Assembly: GCA_002786915.1 (NCBI GenBank)
Contig: PCUV01000077.1
Span: 79,764-143,763 of the forward strand
Length of the DNA: 64,000 nt
Direction of reading: 5' to 3'
From: Comamonadaceae bacterium CG12_big_fil_rev_8_21_14_0_65_59_15
GTDB lineage: Bacteria; Pseudomonadota; Gammaproteobacteria; Burkholderiales; Burkholderiaceae_C
The position numbers and the translations under genes were made by a program. The notes below the pieces were generated by a model. That model saw nothing but the letters and a program-made list of their open reading frames with translations, did no database searches and was not told the origin of the DNA. This document shows, piece after piece, positions 1 through 10,776 of the stretch (positions are counted from its first letter, which is position 1; each line of letters opens with the position of its first letter).

Positions 1-1
1 C

Positions 2-772
2 AACCTTGTCAGCAACGCCATCCGATACACCCACCAGGGCAGCGTACTGGTCACTTGCCGCAGGAGCGCCGACGCGCAACACATGCGTATCCAGGTGTGG
101 GACAGCGGTATTGGCATGGACGCCCAATACCACGAGCAAATTTTTGAAGAGTTTTTCCAGATTGGGAACCAGGCGCGTGACCGCTCCAAGGGCCTGGGGC
201 TGGGCTTGAGCATGGTCGAGCGTTCGTGCCAATTGCTGCGCCATCCGCTGGAACTGCGCTCCGCCGCTGGTTGTGGCACCCGGTTCACGTTGACGGTGCC
301 ACAAGCACCTACCATGCCGTTTGCTGAACAAGCACCAGCCGTGGAGGCCGTGGAGCCCGGTGCCCTGCATGGGTTAAATATCCTGTTGATTGAAGACGAC
401 CCCTTGGGCGGCAAGGCCATGTGCGCGCTGATGAAAGACTGGGGCTGCACCGTTTACCTGGTGCGCACGGCAAATCAGGCTTTCGACCTGGTAGCGCAGG
501 GGGGTCAAATTGATCTTGTGGTGAGTGACTACCGGCTTGAAGGCGAGCTTTCGGGCGTTGAGACCATTGACCGCCTGCGCAAATTGATGGGGCATGCCGT
601 GCCGGCCTGCCTGATCAGTGGCGACACAGATACTGAACTGAATACCCTGGCTGCGAATGCCCGGCTGCTATTTTTGAAAAAGCCGGTTCAGCCCGCCAAG
701 CTACGCAGCTATTTGCGCCGCGTGTTGACCGCAAGCGCGGTCATGCCAGATGCGGGAACAGCACCTCGGTAA
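2..772 (+). CDS. Hybrid sensor histidine kinase/response regulator, C-terminal part
   Basis: The frame is open from the first bases of the window, so this is the 3' end of a longer gene. The first residues read [10 protein letters not shown], the N box of a HATPase_c domain, followed by the G1 motif WDSGIGM and the G2 region [11 protein letters not shown] receiver domain follows, with the acidic pair in LLIEDD, the phospho-acceptor Asp in VVSDYRL and the conserved Lys in LKKP. The kinase would therefore pass phosphate to its own C-terminal receiver. The sensor and dimerisation parts lie outside the window, so the stimulus cannot be inferred. The end overlaps the convergent def gene by 32 bases. 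Confidence 0.88.
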   Translation, partial: NLVSNAIRYTHQGSVLVTCRRSADAQHMRIQVWDSGIGMDAQYHEQIFEEFFQIGNQARDRSKGLGLGLSMVERSCQLLRHPLELRSAAGCGTRFTLTVPQAPTMPFAEQAPAVEAVEPGALHGLNILLIEDDPLGGKAMCALMKDWGCTVYLVRTANQAFDLVAQGGQIDLVVSDYRLEGELSGVETIDRLRKLMGHAVPACLISGDTDTELNTLAANARLLFLKKPVQPAKLRSYLRRVLTASAVMPDAGTAPR

Positions 773-1265
773 AACCAAACTGCGTGAAATCACGCACGCG
801 CATCGGGTACAACATACCCATCAGATGGTCGCATTCGTGTTGCACCACGCGAGCGTGGAAGCCTTCCACCGTGCGATCGATGCAGTCGCCATATTGGTCA
901 TGGCCGGTGTAACGGATGTGGTTGAAGCGCGGCACCTTGCCACGCAGACCGGGCACCGACAAGCAACCTTCCCAATCTTCCACCATGGCGTCATCCAGCG
1001 GCGTAAGCACCGGGTTGATCAGCACCGTGCGCGGCACCGGTGGCGCATCCGGGTAGCGCGGGTTGGGCGCATCGGTACCAAAGATCACCAGCTGCAAGTC
1101 CACGCCAATTTGTGGCGCTGCCAAGCCTGCCCCGTCGGCCGCGCGCATGGTGTCAAGCAGGTCGGTGATGAGCAAGTGCAGGTGGTCGGTGTCAAATTGC
1201 GTCACCGGCTGCGCCACGCGCAACAGGCGTGGGTCACCCATTTTGAGGATGTCACGTACGCTCAT
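741..1265 (-). CDS. def: Peptide deformylase
   Basis: This enzyme removes the N-formyl group from the initiator methionine of nascent proteins, using a metal ion. All three family motifs are present in the 174-residue product: [10 protein letters not shown] near residues 45-54, EGCLSVPG with the metal-ligand Cys101, and QHECDHLMG with His143, Glu144 and His147. The start at [15 protein letters not shown] is chosen because the family begins there; the frame stays open upstream for 27 codons, but that part has no family similarity and overlaps the preceding PIN gene. It stands without fmt, its frequent partner, and lies just downstream of a toxin-antitoxin pair. Confidence 0.95.
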   Translation of the reverse strand: MSVRDILKMGDPRLLRVAQPVTQFDTDHLHLLITDLLDTMRAADGAGLAAPQIGVDLQLVIFGTDAPNPRYPDAPPVPRTVLINPVLTPLDDAMVEDWEGCLSVPGLRGKVPRFNHIRYTGHDQYGDCIDRTVEGFHARVVQHECDHLMGMLYPMRVRDFTQFGFTEVLFPHLA

Positions 1266-1284
1266 GGAAAATCTGGCGACGGCG

Positions 1285-1701
1285 TCAAAGCGTGGCGGCA
1301 ACAACAGCGACACCCGCTGCGTGGGCGGCCAACCTGAGTTGTTCATCGCGAGTGGCCAGAGGCAAACCGCGGCGCATGGCCAGTTCCAGATACGCCGCGT
1401 CGTAGCTGCTCAGCCCATAACGCATCGCAAGTTCGAACAATTGCCGCTGGCTTGGCAGCGCACTGCTATCGACTTCAATCGGCAATTCCCCCAACACATT
1501 CAAAATCTGGCGTGCCTGATTGAGTTGCAATTTACCCCGTGTGCAGGCGGTTTTCAGGACGTTAGCCAATTCCATCTGCCACAAGGGCGGCACCAGCGCC
1601 TTGTCTGTCTGCAGCCTAAGGGAAATCGCATCGGTGTAATCACTGGCTTGGTCACTCAGATACCAGCCAGTGACCACCGAGTTGTCGAGCACGAAAGACA
1701 T
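1285..1701 (-). CDS. PIN-domain toxin (VapC-like ribonuclease)
   Basis: The 138-residue product has the size and acidic quartet of a PIN-domain RNase: Asp6 in FVLDNS, Glu44 in WQMELANVL, Asp101 in [11 protein letters not shown] and Asp119 in TRDEQL. VapC toxins cut RNA, often initiator tRNA or rRNA, when released from their antitoxin. Its start codon overlaps the antitoxin stop in a TGATG arrangement, so the two are translationally coupled. The stop lies 19 bases upstream of def, so the pair could read into def. The RNA target is not deducible. Confidence 0.85.
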   Translation of the reverse strand: MSFVLDNSVVTGWYLSDQASDYTDAISLRLQTDKALVPPLWQMELANVLKTACTRGKLQLNQARQILNVLGELPIEVDSSALPSQRQLFELAMRYGLSSYDAAYLELAMRRGLPLATRDEQLRLAAHAAGVAVVAATL

Positions 1702-1955
1702 CAGTCACGACCATGGCCCAAGGCCTGTTGCACCGTACACCCCAGCGTACTTTGCGCACCAAGCTGTCGCAAACGCAGCATAACGTCCGACACCCGCTGT
1801 TTCTGTTGCCGCTGCACCGCTGTGGGCACGCTGATCGACACCAGCCGCGCCACAGGCAGACCGTGGCGGGTGATGGTGATGTCTTCACCCTGCTCGGCAG
1901 CAACGACAAGTTCGGAAAACCGATTTTTGGCTTCAAACACCGCAACAGTTTTCAT
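1701..1955 (-). CDS. Phd/YefM-type antitoxin
   Basis: The 84-residue product begins MKTVAVFEAKNRFSELV and continues ITRHGLPVARLV, the typical Phd/YefM DNA-binding fold of antitoxins that pair with PIN toxins. The N-terminal part would bind the operon promoter and the C-terminal tail would block the toxin downstream. The start at 1955 has a GGAG ribosome-binding site seven bases upstream; a longer frame up to 2018 has no family support. On the minus strand a CATAAT sequence just upstream is a possible -10 element. Confidence 0.83.
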   Translation of the reverse strand: MKTVAVFEAKNRFSELVVAAEQGEDITITRHGLPVARLVSISVPTAVQRQQKQRVSDVMLRLRQLGAQSTLGCTVQQALGHGRD

Positions 1956-2042
1956 GGCGAGACTCCGGAAAATTATGGCTAGCCAGATTTTGACACATAG
2001 GGCGCACACCTTTAGCACATCATTCAGGAAGGGCGATCAGCC

Positions 2043-4121
<2,079 letters not shown>

Positions 4122-5150
4122 CTAAGAAAACAAGCGTCGCGCCAGGGTAGAGCCGGCGGCAAATTCGTGTTGTTCCAGAATGTTGTAGAGCTGGTCCAGT
4201 TCACTGTCAATGACGGTCAGCGCCTGGGCTGGCAAGGCCACCCCGTTATCGTCGGTCACCACACCGTCCATATCTTGCGCCAAGGCTTGCGCCACCGTGC
4301 ACATTCTGGCGAAAGCCGCTTCCTGGCGGTCCACCTGGGGCACGTCCAGCGCCAGATGGATGTCGCGCAGTGCAGTAGATTGCGACGCATCGTCGCCGAG
4401 CGCGTCAAAGCTGAGTGACACCACACCGGGCGACCCCGCCGCACGGGCGGGCAGCGCCATGCGCCCGGCCATGGCCGCTGGCACAAACCCCTGGCGCACA
4501 GCCATTTGCTGCACGTAGCTCGTGCTCCAGGCGGCACGCCGGGCGCGCAGCACAAAGCCAATCTGTGCGTCGTGGTCACTGGCAAATTGGTCCAGCTCAC
4601 GCGCGCGGGTAACCTCGGCGCGCATGTCAGGAAGGTCGGGCGTTGCACCGACGGCGTCGCAAAACTGCTGGGTTTGCACGACAAATTCAGAAAACTCAAT
4701 GTCGTTGAGCGCCCCAGACCGGTTCGCCAACTGCACCCCGGCTTGCAAGGCGCTGTAACGCTGGCCAGCGCGCGGCAGTTCCCATATCTGGCTGCTGACG
4801 TTGAGGCCTTCCACGGCAAAAGGCTTGCTGCCCACGCGGCGTGTGGGTGGCAATGCAGCCAGCACCGCATCGCCCGAGATGGCTGCTTCCAAGGCAATGG
4901 GGGCAAGGGTGTCAATCAGCGCGTCCAGTCCGGGCTTTTTCTCGGGCTGTGGCAACACAAAGTCTGGCACACCAGCCTCAGGCAAAGGTGCATCCAGCGT
5001 GGGTTCATGGCTGGTGTGGTCAGCGTTGCCTGCCAACGCCCCCGGCACCTCACGCGGGCGACCACGTCGCGTTAACCACAGGTAATAGCCCAACAACATC
5101 AGCAATACCAGCGCGCCCAGTGCAGCCAAACCCCAACGCAGAGAGATCAT
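4122..5150 (-). CDS. zipA: Cell division protein ZipA
   Basis: ZipA tethers FtsZ to the inner membrane in the early divisome. The 342-residue product begins MISLRWGLAALGALVLLMLLGYY, one membrane anchor at about residues 5-27 followed by basic RRGRPRE. A variable linker then leads to a C-terminal region that matches the FtsZ-binding fold in general layout (a domain ending QLYNILEQHEFAAGS). Sequence conservation in this family is low, so the call rests on architecture and on the smc-zipA-ligA gene order common in betaproteobacteria. It starts 10 bases after smc ends; a longer upstream frame runs into smc and is not used. Confidence 0.85.
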   Translation of the reverse strand: MISLRWGLAALGALVLLMLLGYYLWLTRRGRPREVPGALAGNADHTSHEPTLDAPLPEAGVPDFVLPQPEKKPGLDALIDTLAPIALEAAISGDAVLAALPPTRRVGSKPFAVEGLNVSSQIWELPRAGQRYSALQAGVQLANRSGALNDIEFSEFVVQTQQFCDAVGATPDLPDMRAEVTRARELDQFASDHDAQIGFVLRARRAAWSTSYVQQMAVRQGFVPAAMAGRMALPARAAGSPGVVSLSFDALGDDASQSTALRDIHLALDVPQVDRQEAAFARMCTVAQALAQDMDGVVTDDNGVALPAQALTVIDSELDQLYNILEQHEFAAGSTLARRLFS

Positions 5151-5160
5151 GCTTGACCCT

Positions 5161-8100
5161 TTATCCTTGTTCAGCCAGGGTGAGCGCGGCGTCCATGTCC
5201 ACCGCAACAATGCGCGACACACCCTGCTCTTGCATCGTCACGCCGATCAGTTGCTCAGCCATTTCCATGGCGATCTTGTTGTGGCTGATGAACAAAAACT
5301 GGGTCTCGCGCGCCATGCGCGCCACCAGCTTGGCGTAGCGCTCAGTGTTGGCGTCGTCCAGCGGCGCATCTACCTCGTCGAGCAAGCAAAACGGCGCCGG
5401 GTTGAGCTGGAAAATGGCAAACACCAGCGCAATGGCGGTCAGCGCCTTTTCACCGCCCGACAGCAGCGCAATGCTTTGGTTCTTTTTGCCAGGCGGCTGG
5501 GCAAACACCTGTACGCCAGAGTCCAGAATTTCGTCACCCGTGATCACCAGCCGCGCGTTGCCACCGCCAAACAAGTCGGGGAACATGCGCCCAAAATGTT
5601 CATTGACCGTATTGAAGGTGCCTGAGAGCATATCCCGCGTTTCAGCGTCAATTTTTTTGATGGCGTCTTCCAGCGTGGTCATGGCCTCGACCAGGTCCGC
5701 TGACTGGGCGTCCAGAAACCCTTTGCGTTCACGCGCGGAGGTCAGTTCATCCAGGGCGGCCAGGTTGACGGCGCCCAGGGCGGTGATGTCGCGGTTCAAG
5801 CGGTCAATCTCACTGTGTAAACCCGCCAGGCGCACGACACCGTCGGCCACCGATGCGGCCAGTGCGTCCAGATCGGCCTGCGCGTCAACCAGCAACTGGG
5901 TGTATTGCTCGCTGCCCAGACGTGCCGCTTGTTCCTTGAGCTGGAACTCGGTGATGCGCGCGCGCAAGGGATCGAGCGCGCGCTCCAGTTGCAGACGGCG
6001 CTCATCACTGGCGCGCAGCCTGCCGGTCAGATCGTCGTACTGGCTGCGCTGCGCCGCCAGTTGTTGCTCGCGCTCCAGCTTGAGCGCAAGTGCCTGCTGC
6101 AAGCCACCCTGCGCTGCGGCGTCCTTCAAACGCCCCAGTTCTTCAGCGGCTAAAACCGTCTCAGCGCTTATGGATTGTGCCTGCTGCGCTGCTGATTCAA
6201 TAGCGCGCAAGAGCTCCGCGCGGCGCGCCTGCAAATTGCGCAGCACAAAACCGGCCTCTTGCGCCTGGCGCTCCAGGCTGCGCTGCTGCTCGCGGTAGTC
6301 GACCAACTGGCGCTCGCTGCTGATGACTGCGTCGTCGAGCTCGGCGTGGCGCTCTTGCGTTTGCGCCAACTGCGCGTCAAGCACTTCAAATTGGTCTTCT
6401 GCCTCAACCCGGCGCGCCTGCAGGTCTTCCAGCTGGGCGTCTACCTCGGCCAGATCGGCGGCGATCTGGCTGCTTCTGAGCTGGGCTTGCTCAGCCACCT
6501 GCGTCAGGCGCAACACCTCTACCTGAAGCGTGTGCGCATAGGCCTGCGCCTTGGAGGCCTCATCCCGTGCGGCAACCAATCGTTGCGACATGTCGGCGTA
6601 AACGGCTTCGCTGCGTACCAATTGGGCACGGGTTTCGTCGTTGATCAGCGTCTGCGCGCGCACTTGTTTGCCCAGGTTGTCGATTTCTTGCGCACGCGCC
6701 AACAGGCCCGCCTGCTCTGAATCTGGTGCATAAAAACCAACGCTGTGCCGCCCCACGGCATGGCCGCCTTTGACATAGATGACTTGCCCGGCAAGCAAAC
6801 TGTCGCGCCGGGCCAGCGCGTCTTCCAGCGACTCTGCCGTAAAGCAGCCATACAGCCACTCGTCCAGCACCGCTTTCAGGCCGGCTTCATGCACGCGCAG
6901 CAAGTCGGCGAGCCGCGGCAGCGCTGACGCTGGTGTCGCGTTACCGGCGGCTGGTGGCGTGTAAAACGCCAACTTGGCAGGGGGTGCGCCGTGCGCAAAG
7001 CCGCGCACCATGTCCAACCGGCTTACCTCCAACGCGCCCAAGCGCTCACGCAGGGCAGACTCCAGCGCGTTTTCCCAGCCTTGTTCGATGTGCAGGCGCT
7101 GCCACAGGCCTTGCAGATGCTCCAATCCCTGGCGCTGCAACCAAGGCAAGAGCTTGTCATTGGTTTGCAGGCGCTCTTGCAATGCTTTGAGCGCTTGCAA
7201 CCTGGCCGACAAGTCGGCTTGTTTGGCAGACTCTGCATTCACCAACTGTTGCTGGGCTTGGCGCTTTTGATCAAGCTCAGGCACTTCGGCCTGCAAGTGT
7301 TGCAAACGCTCATTCACCGCTTTATTAGCTTCCAGCCCTTTCTCCAATTGGGCTTGTTGCTCTGCTAACTGAAGCGAATCGGGTACAGCCAGGTTGTGTT
7401 GATCTTGCTGCAAACGCTCGCGACGTAACGTCAATTGACGCGACTGCTCGTCCAGGCTGCGCTGCTGGGCTGCCAGCACGCCAATGTGCTGCTGCACCTG
7501 GGCCACGCTGGAACGCTGCTCATTGGCTTGGCGCTGGGCCTGACGCAAGGCTTCTTCAAGCTCAGGCAACAGCCGCGCTTGCTCTTGCACCTGCGCGTCC
7601 AGCAGTTCGGTGTGCTCGGTACCGCTGGACTCTTGCTGCGCCAGGTTGTGCAGCTCGGTTTGCGCGTCTTGCTCCCGCGTGGCCCATTGGGTAGCCTGCT
7701 CTTGCAAGGTTGCCAAACGCTGTTGGACACGCTGGCGACTATCGACCACAAAACGAATTTCGGCTTCCAGGCGACCCACCTCGGCGCTGGCTTCGTACAA
7801 CTTGCCTTGGGCCTGATTGACCTGATCGCCCGCCGCGTAGTGGGCCTGGCGAACGACTTCCAACTCAGCCTCAATGTGGCGCAGGTCAGCCAGACCGGCT
7901 TGCAGCGCGGTCACGGCGCCCGCCCCGTCGTTCTGGATACGGGCCAGCTCAGCTTGAGCCTCAGAGCGCTTCAAAAACCAAAGCTGGTGCTGCTTGAGTG
8001 AGGCTTCTGCGGATAGCGCGTTGTATTTCTCAGCGACGGCGGCTTGTTGCTCAAGCTTCTCCAGGTTGGCGTTAAGCTCGCGCAGGATGTCTTGCACGCG

Positions 8101-8676
8101 GGTCAGGTTTTCGCGCGTGTCTTCCAGGCGGTTTTCAGTTTCGCGGCGGCGCTCTTTGTACTTGGAGACGCCCGCAGCCTCTTCCAGAAACAGGCGCAGT
8201 TCTTCGGGGCGGCTTTCGATGATGCGGCTGATGGTGCCCTGGCCAATGATGGCGTAAGCGCGTGGCCCCAGGCCGGTGCCCAAAAACACGTCTTGCACGT
8301 CACGCCGACGCACCGGCTGCCCGTTGATGTAGTAACTGCTGGTGCCGTCACGCGTGAGCACACGTTTGACGGCAATTTCGCCGAACTGGCTCCACTGACC
8401 GCCAGCACGGTGATCGTCGTTGTCAAACACCAGCTCCACGCTGGAGCGGCTGGCCGGCTTGCGCGTGGTGGTGCCGTTAAAGATGACGTCTTGCATCGAC
8501 TCGCCACGCAGCTCGGACGCCTTGGATTCACCCAGCACCCAGCGCACCGCGTCCATGATGTTGGACTTGCCGCAGCCGTTAGGCCCCACCACCCCCACCA
8601 GTTGGCCAGGCAGCAAAAAATTGGTAGGCTCGGCAAACGACTTGAAGCCGGAAAGCTTGATGGAAGTGAGACGCAC
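5161..8676 (-). CDS. smc: Chromosome segregation protein SMC
   Basis: SMC is the ATPase of the condensin complex that loops and organises the chromosome. The 1171-residue product has an N-terminal head with Walker A GPNGCGKSN (residues 31-39), a first coiled coil rich in Gln, Glu and Ala, a central hinge around residues 510-680, a second coiled coil, and a C-terminal head with the signature LLSGGEKALTA and Walker B FCLLDEVDAPLDD. The whole length is intact. It is the first gene of the smc-zipA-ligA run; no ScpA or ScpB gene is in the window. Confidence 0.97.
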   Translation of the reverse strand: MRLTSIKLSGFKSFAEPTNFLLPGQLVGVVGPNGCGKSNIMDAVRWVLGESKASELRGESMQDVIFNGTTTRKPASRSSVELVFDNDDHRAGGQWSQFGEIAVKRVLTRDGTSSYYINGQPVRRRDVQDVFLGTGLGPRAYAIIGQGTISRIIESRPEELRLFLEEAAGVSKYKERRRETENRLEDTRENLTRVQDILRELNANLEKLEQQAAVAEKYNALSAEASLKQHQLWFLKRSEAQAELARIQNDGAGAVTALQAGLADLRHIEAELEVVRQAHYAAGDQVNQAQGKLYEASAEVGRLEAEIRFVVDSRQRVQQRLATLQEQATQWATREQDAQTELHNLAQQESSGTEHTELLDAQVQEQARLLPELEEALRQAQRQANEQRSSVAQVQQHIGVLAAQQRSLDEQSRQLTLRRERLQQDQHNLAVPDSLQLAEQQAQLEKGLEANKAVNERLQHLQAEVPELDQKRQAQQQLVNAESAKQADLSARLQALKALQERLQTNDKLLPWLQRQGLEHLQGLWQRLHIEQGWENALESALRERLGALEVSRLDMVRGFAHGAPPAKLAFYTPPAAGNATPASALPRLADLLRVHEAGLKAVLDEWLYGCFTAESLEDALARRDSLLAGQVIYVKGGHAVGRHSVGFYAPDSEQAGLLARAQEIDNLGKQVRAQTLINDETRAQLVRSEAVYADMSQRLVAARDEASKAQAYAHTLQVEVLRLTQVAEQAQLRSSQIAADLAEVDAQLEDLQARRVEAEDQFEVLDAQLAQTQERHAELDDAVISSERQLVDYREQQRSLERQAQEAGFVLRNLQARRAELLRAIESAAQQAQSISAETVLAAEELGRLKDAAAQGGLQQALALKLEREQQLAAQRSQYDDLTGRLRASDERRLQLERALDPLRARITEFQLKEQAARLGSEQYTQLLVDAQADLDALAASVADGVVRLAGLHSEIDRLNRDITALGAVNLAALDELTSARERKGFLDAQSADLVEAMTTLEDAIKKIDAETRDMLSGTFNTVNEHFGRMFPDLFGGGNARLVITGDEILDSGVQVFAQPPGKKNQSIALLSGGEKALTAIALVFAIFQLNPAPFCLLDEVDAPLDDANTERYAKLVARMARETQFLFISHNKIAMEMAEQLIGVTMQEQGVSRIVAVDMDAALTLAEQG

Positions 8677-8754
8677 GGAGTTGAATCAGACGGGACGCAA
8701 AAACAGACCGTCATGATACCTTGCCGGCCCCCGCCGACTGGCGGCAGGGCGCGC

Positions 8755-8964
8755 TCAAGGTTGCGCGGAGCGCTCCTTTTGATAGGTGTCATAAGGCTGC
8801 TGATTTAATTGGTTCAGGCAATCTTCACGCGCACCTGGCGGTTGTTTGTTGCATTCATTGGCAGCTCGCACCTTGAACCCTTCGTACCACGCCACATTGC
8901 TGCACGCCGACAGCAGCAGCACCACCAGTCCCACAGCCACGGTTTTCTCCATGCCACGCATCAT
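8755..8964 (-). CDS. Small predicted lipoprotein
   Basis: The 69-residue product has a short N-terminus, a hydrophobic stretch (VAVGLVVLLLSAC) and a lipobox LSAC with the lipidated Cys21. The mature part is short and polar with two further cysteines, one in ANECNKQ and one in REDCLNQ, which could form a disulfide. A very strong AGGAGG ribosome-binding site precedes the tandem ATG codons at 8964 and 8961; the second has the better spacing. It resembles small conserved hypothetical lipoproteins, but I cannot assign a function. Confidence 0.75.
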   Translation of the reverse strand: MMRGMEKTVAVGLVVLLLSACSNVAWYEGFKVRAANECNKQPPGAREDCLNQLNQQPYDTYQKERSAQP

Positions 8965-8974
8965 TTTTCCTCCT

Positions 8975-9033
8975 AAAAACTATTTTTTTAATAGCTTTAA
9001 GTCCAATAAATAAAAGGGCTTAATCCCATTTTT
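8975..9033 (-). repeat. AT-rich dispersed repeat copy
   Basis: Read on the minus strand it contains attaagcccttttatttatt and then aaagctattaaaaaaatag, matching the core TAGCCCTT ... AGCTATnAAAA of the dispersed family. It fills the gap between the small lipoprotein and dusA. Confidence 0.7.
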
Positions 9034-9035
9034 AC

Positions 9036-10040
9036 CTAATCTTCCCCATGCGCCAGCGCCATCACCCGCTCGGGTGCCAGCGCCTTCAGGCTGGCGTCGC
9101 TCCAGACGCGGCGCCAATGCCGCGCGCCAGGCAAACCGTGGCGCAAGCCCAGCATGTGCCGTGCGATGGTCGGCCAAGGCGTGCCGTGGTTGGCCAGTTC
9201 TCTGTCCATGTAGGCCACCATCTGCTGCTCCACCCGCTCACGCGTCAATCCAGTTGCCACTCCGTCGGTCGGAAGGGTTTGTTCATTTGCAAAAAAGTCA
9301 CGATCCCATTGGCTGAGCCACCAGGGGTTATGGTACGCCTCGCGCCCGATCATGACGCCATCCACCTGCGCCAAGTGGTGCAGCACCTGCCCCGTGGTGG
9401 TGACGCCGCCGTTGAGCACAATGGTCAGGTGGGGAAAATCGCGCTTGAGCCGATAAGCCCAGTCGTAGCGCAGCGGGGGCACCTCGCGGTTGTCCTTGGG
9501 GCTCAAGCCCTTGAGCCAGGCGTTGCGCGCATGCACGATGAACACCGAACATCCAGACTGGCTGACGGTACCGACAAAATCACGCACAAAGTCGTAACTT
9601 TCAAGCTGGTCAATACCGATGCGATGCTTGACGGTGACGGGAACAGTCACGGCATCGACCATCGCCTTGACGCAGTCGGCGACCAGCTGCGGCTCGCGCA
9701 TCAGACAGGCACCAAACGCGCCGCGCTGCACGCGTTCACTGGGGCAACCACAGTTCAGATTGACCTCGCTGTAGCCCCAGCGCTGAGCCAGCTGGGCGCA
9801 ATGCGCCAGGTCAGACGGGTCGCTGCCCCCCAACTGCAACGCCACGGGTTGCTCGCTGGCGTCAAAGTCCAGATGGCGCGCCACATCGCCGTGCAGCAAG
9901 GCACCGGTGGTCACCATCTCGGTGTAGAGCAACGCCTGGGTGCTGAGCAGGCGGTGAAAGCAGCGGCAATGGCGATCGGTGCAATCGAGCATCGGCGCCA
10001 CGCAAACGCGCCATCGGCTTGGGGTTTGAGCGATTATCAT
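9036..10040 (-). CDS. dusA: tRNA-dihydrouridine synthase A
   Basis: DusA uses FMN and NADPH to reduce uridine 20/20a in the tRNA D loop. The 334-residue product begins with the FMN-binding APMLDCTDRHCR, has the catalytic cysteine in LNCGCPSERV (Cys99), then VKHRIGID and the DusA-specific stretch LSPKDNREVPPLRYD, and ends with NGGV and IGREAY for flavin phosphate binding. Those features separate it from DusB and DusC. The start codon borders a dispersed repeat that separates it from the next gene upstream. Confidence 0.95.
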   Translation of the reverse strand: MIIAQTPSRWRVCVAPMLDCTDRHCRCFHRLLSTQALLYTEMVTTGALLHGDVARHLDFDASEQPVALQLGGSDPSDLAHCAQLAQRWGYSEVNLNCGCPSERVQRGAFGACLMREPQLVADCVKAMVDAVTVPVTVKHRIGIDQLESYDFVRDFVGTVSQSGCSVFIVHARNAWLKGLSPKDNREVPPLRYDWAYRLKRDFPHLTIVLNGGVTTTGQVLHHLAQVDGVMIGREAYHNPWWLSQWDRDFFANEQTLPTDGVATGLTRERVEQQMVAYMDRELANHGTPWPTIARHMLGLRHGLPGARHWRRVWSDASLKALAPERVMALAHGED

Positions 10041-10092
10041 TAAAAATGATAGCTATTGCTGCAGCACAAAAAAGCGCTACAGCGCTATTTTC
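10037..10092 (-). repeat. AT-rich dispersed repeat copy between dusA and its neighbour
   Basis: On the minus strand it reads aaaatagcgctgtagcgctt, then tgctgcagcaatagctatc and tttttaatg. It bridges the stop codon of the TauE/SafE-like gene and the start codon of dusA, so it touches both genes. Confidence 0.7.
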
Positions 10093-10768
10093 AGGGGACA
10101 GAACACCACGGCGCGGCGTTGTTGGCGTAGGCCATCCACAAGGCCCACCCCGACATGAGCGCCAGCGCCAGTCCGGCCAGCCGCACACCCCAGTCGCCCG
10201 AGCCGTTGCCTTTCAGGCGCAACCACAGCCAGGGCCCGGCCTGCATCGAAACAGCCGTACCTGCGGCAAAGAGGGCCATGACCAGCGCGCCATCCAGCGC
10301 CGTACCGGCCAACGCCGCCACCAGCAAGGCCGAATACAACAAACCGCACGGCAACAGGCTCCACAGCGTGCCTATGACCAGCGGCGCACCCCGGCCACGG
10401 CCTAATGCCAGCGCACGCGCGCCCTGCCACACTTTTTTACCAGCTTGCTCCAACCAAACCGGTTGCTGCGCCTTGACCAGCAAAACAAGCCCGAGCGTCA
10501 GCGCGGCCACATGGAACAGACTCCAGACCGGGCGTAACGCGGCAGATTGAATGGTGAGCCAGCCCAATCCCTGCATGGAAGCTGCGGCCAAAGCTCCGAG
10601 AGCCGCATAACCCAGCACGCGCCCCAGTTGAAACGTCCACATGGCCGATGACCTATGTTCACCCGCAGCCTGGCCGATACCAGCGCACGCCGCACCGCAC
10701 ATGGCAATGCAATGCGGGCCACCCGCCAGGCCCATCAACAGGGCCGTGGCCGCCATGGAAGACTGCAT
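10091..10768 (-). CDS. TauE/SafE-family (DsbD_2-like) membrane protein
   Basis: The 225-residue product is mostly membrane, about six helices, with the motif GGPHCIAMCGAACAG near the N-terminus. This motif is typical of the UreH/DsbD_2-like group often annotated as sulfite exporter TauE/SafE and often found beside cbb3 oxidase and hemN genes. The paired cysteines suggest a metal or thiol role, and the position beside cco genes suggests copper or heme supply to the oxidase; both are inferences. It starts eight bases after hemN and is probably cotranscribed with it. Confidence 0.78.
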   Translation of the reverse strand: MQSSMAATALLMGLAGGPHCIAMCGAACAGIGQAAGEHRSSAMWTFQLGRVLGYAALGALAAASMQGLGWLTIQSAALRPVWSLFHVAALTLGLVLLVKAQQPVWLEQAGKKVWQGARALALGRGRGAPLVIGTLWSLLPCGLLYSALLVAALAGTALDGALVMALFAAGTAVSMQAGPWLWLRLKGNGSGDWGVRLAGLALALMSGWALWMAYANNAAPWCSVP

Positions 10769-10776
10769 GGCCAGCG

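Noticed and set aside
10091..10768. A true sulfite exporter
   Set aside because: The family label TauE/SafE is broad; the Cys motif and cbb3/hemN neighbourhood fit a metal or thiol role better, and no sulfur genes are near.
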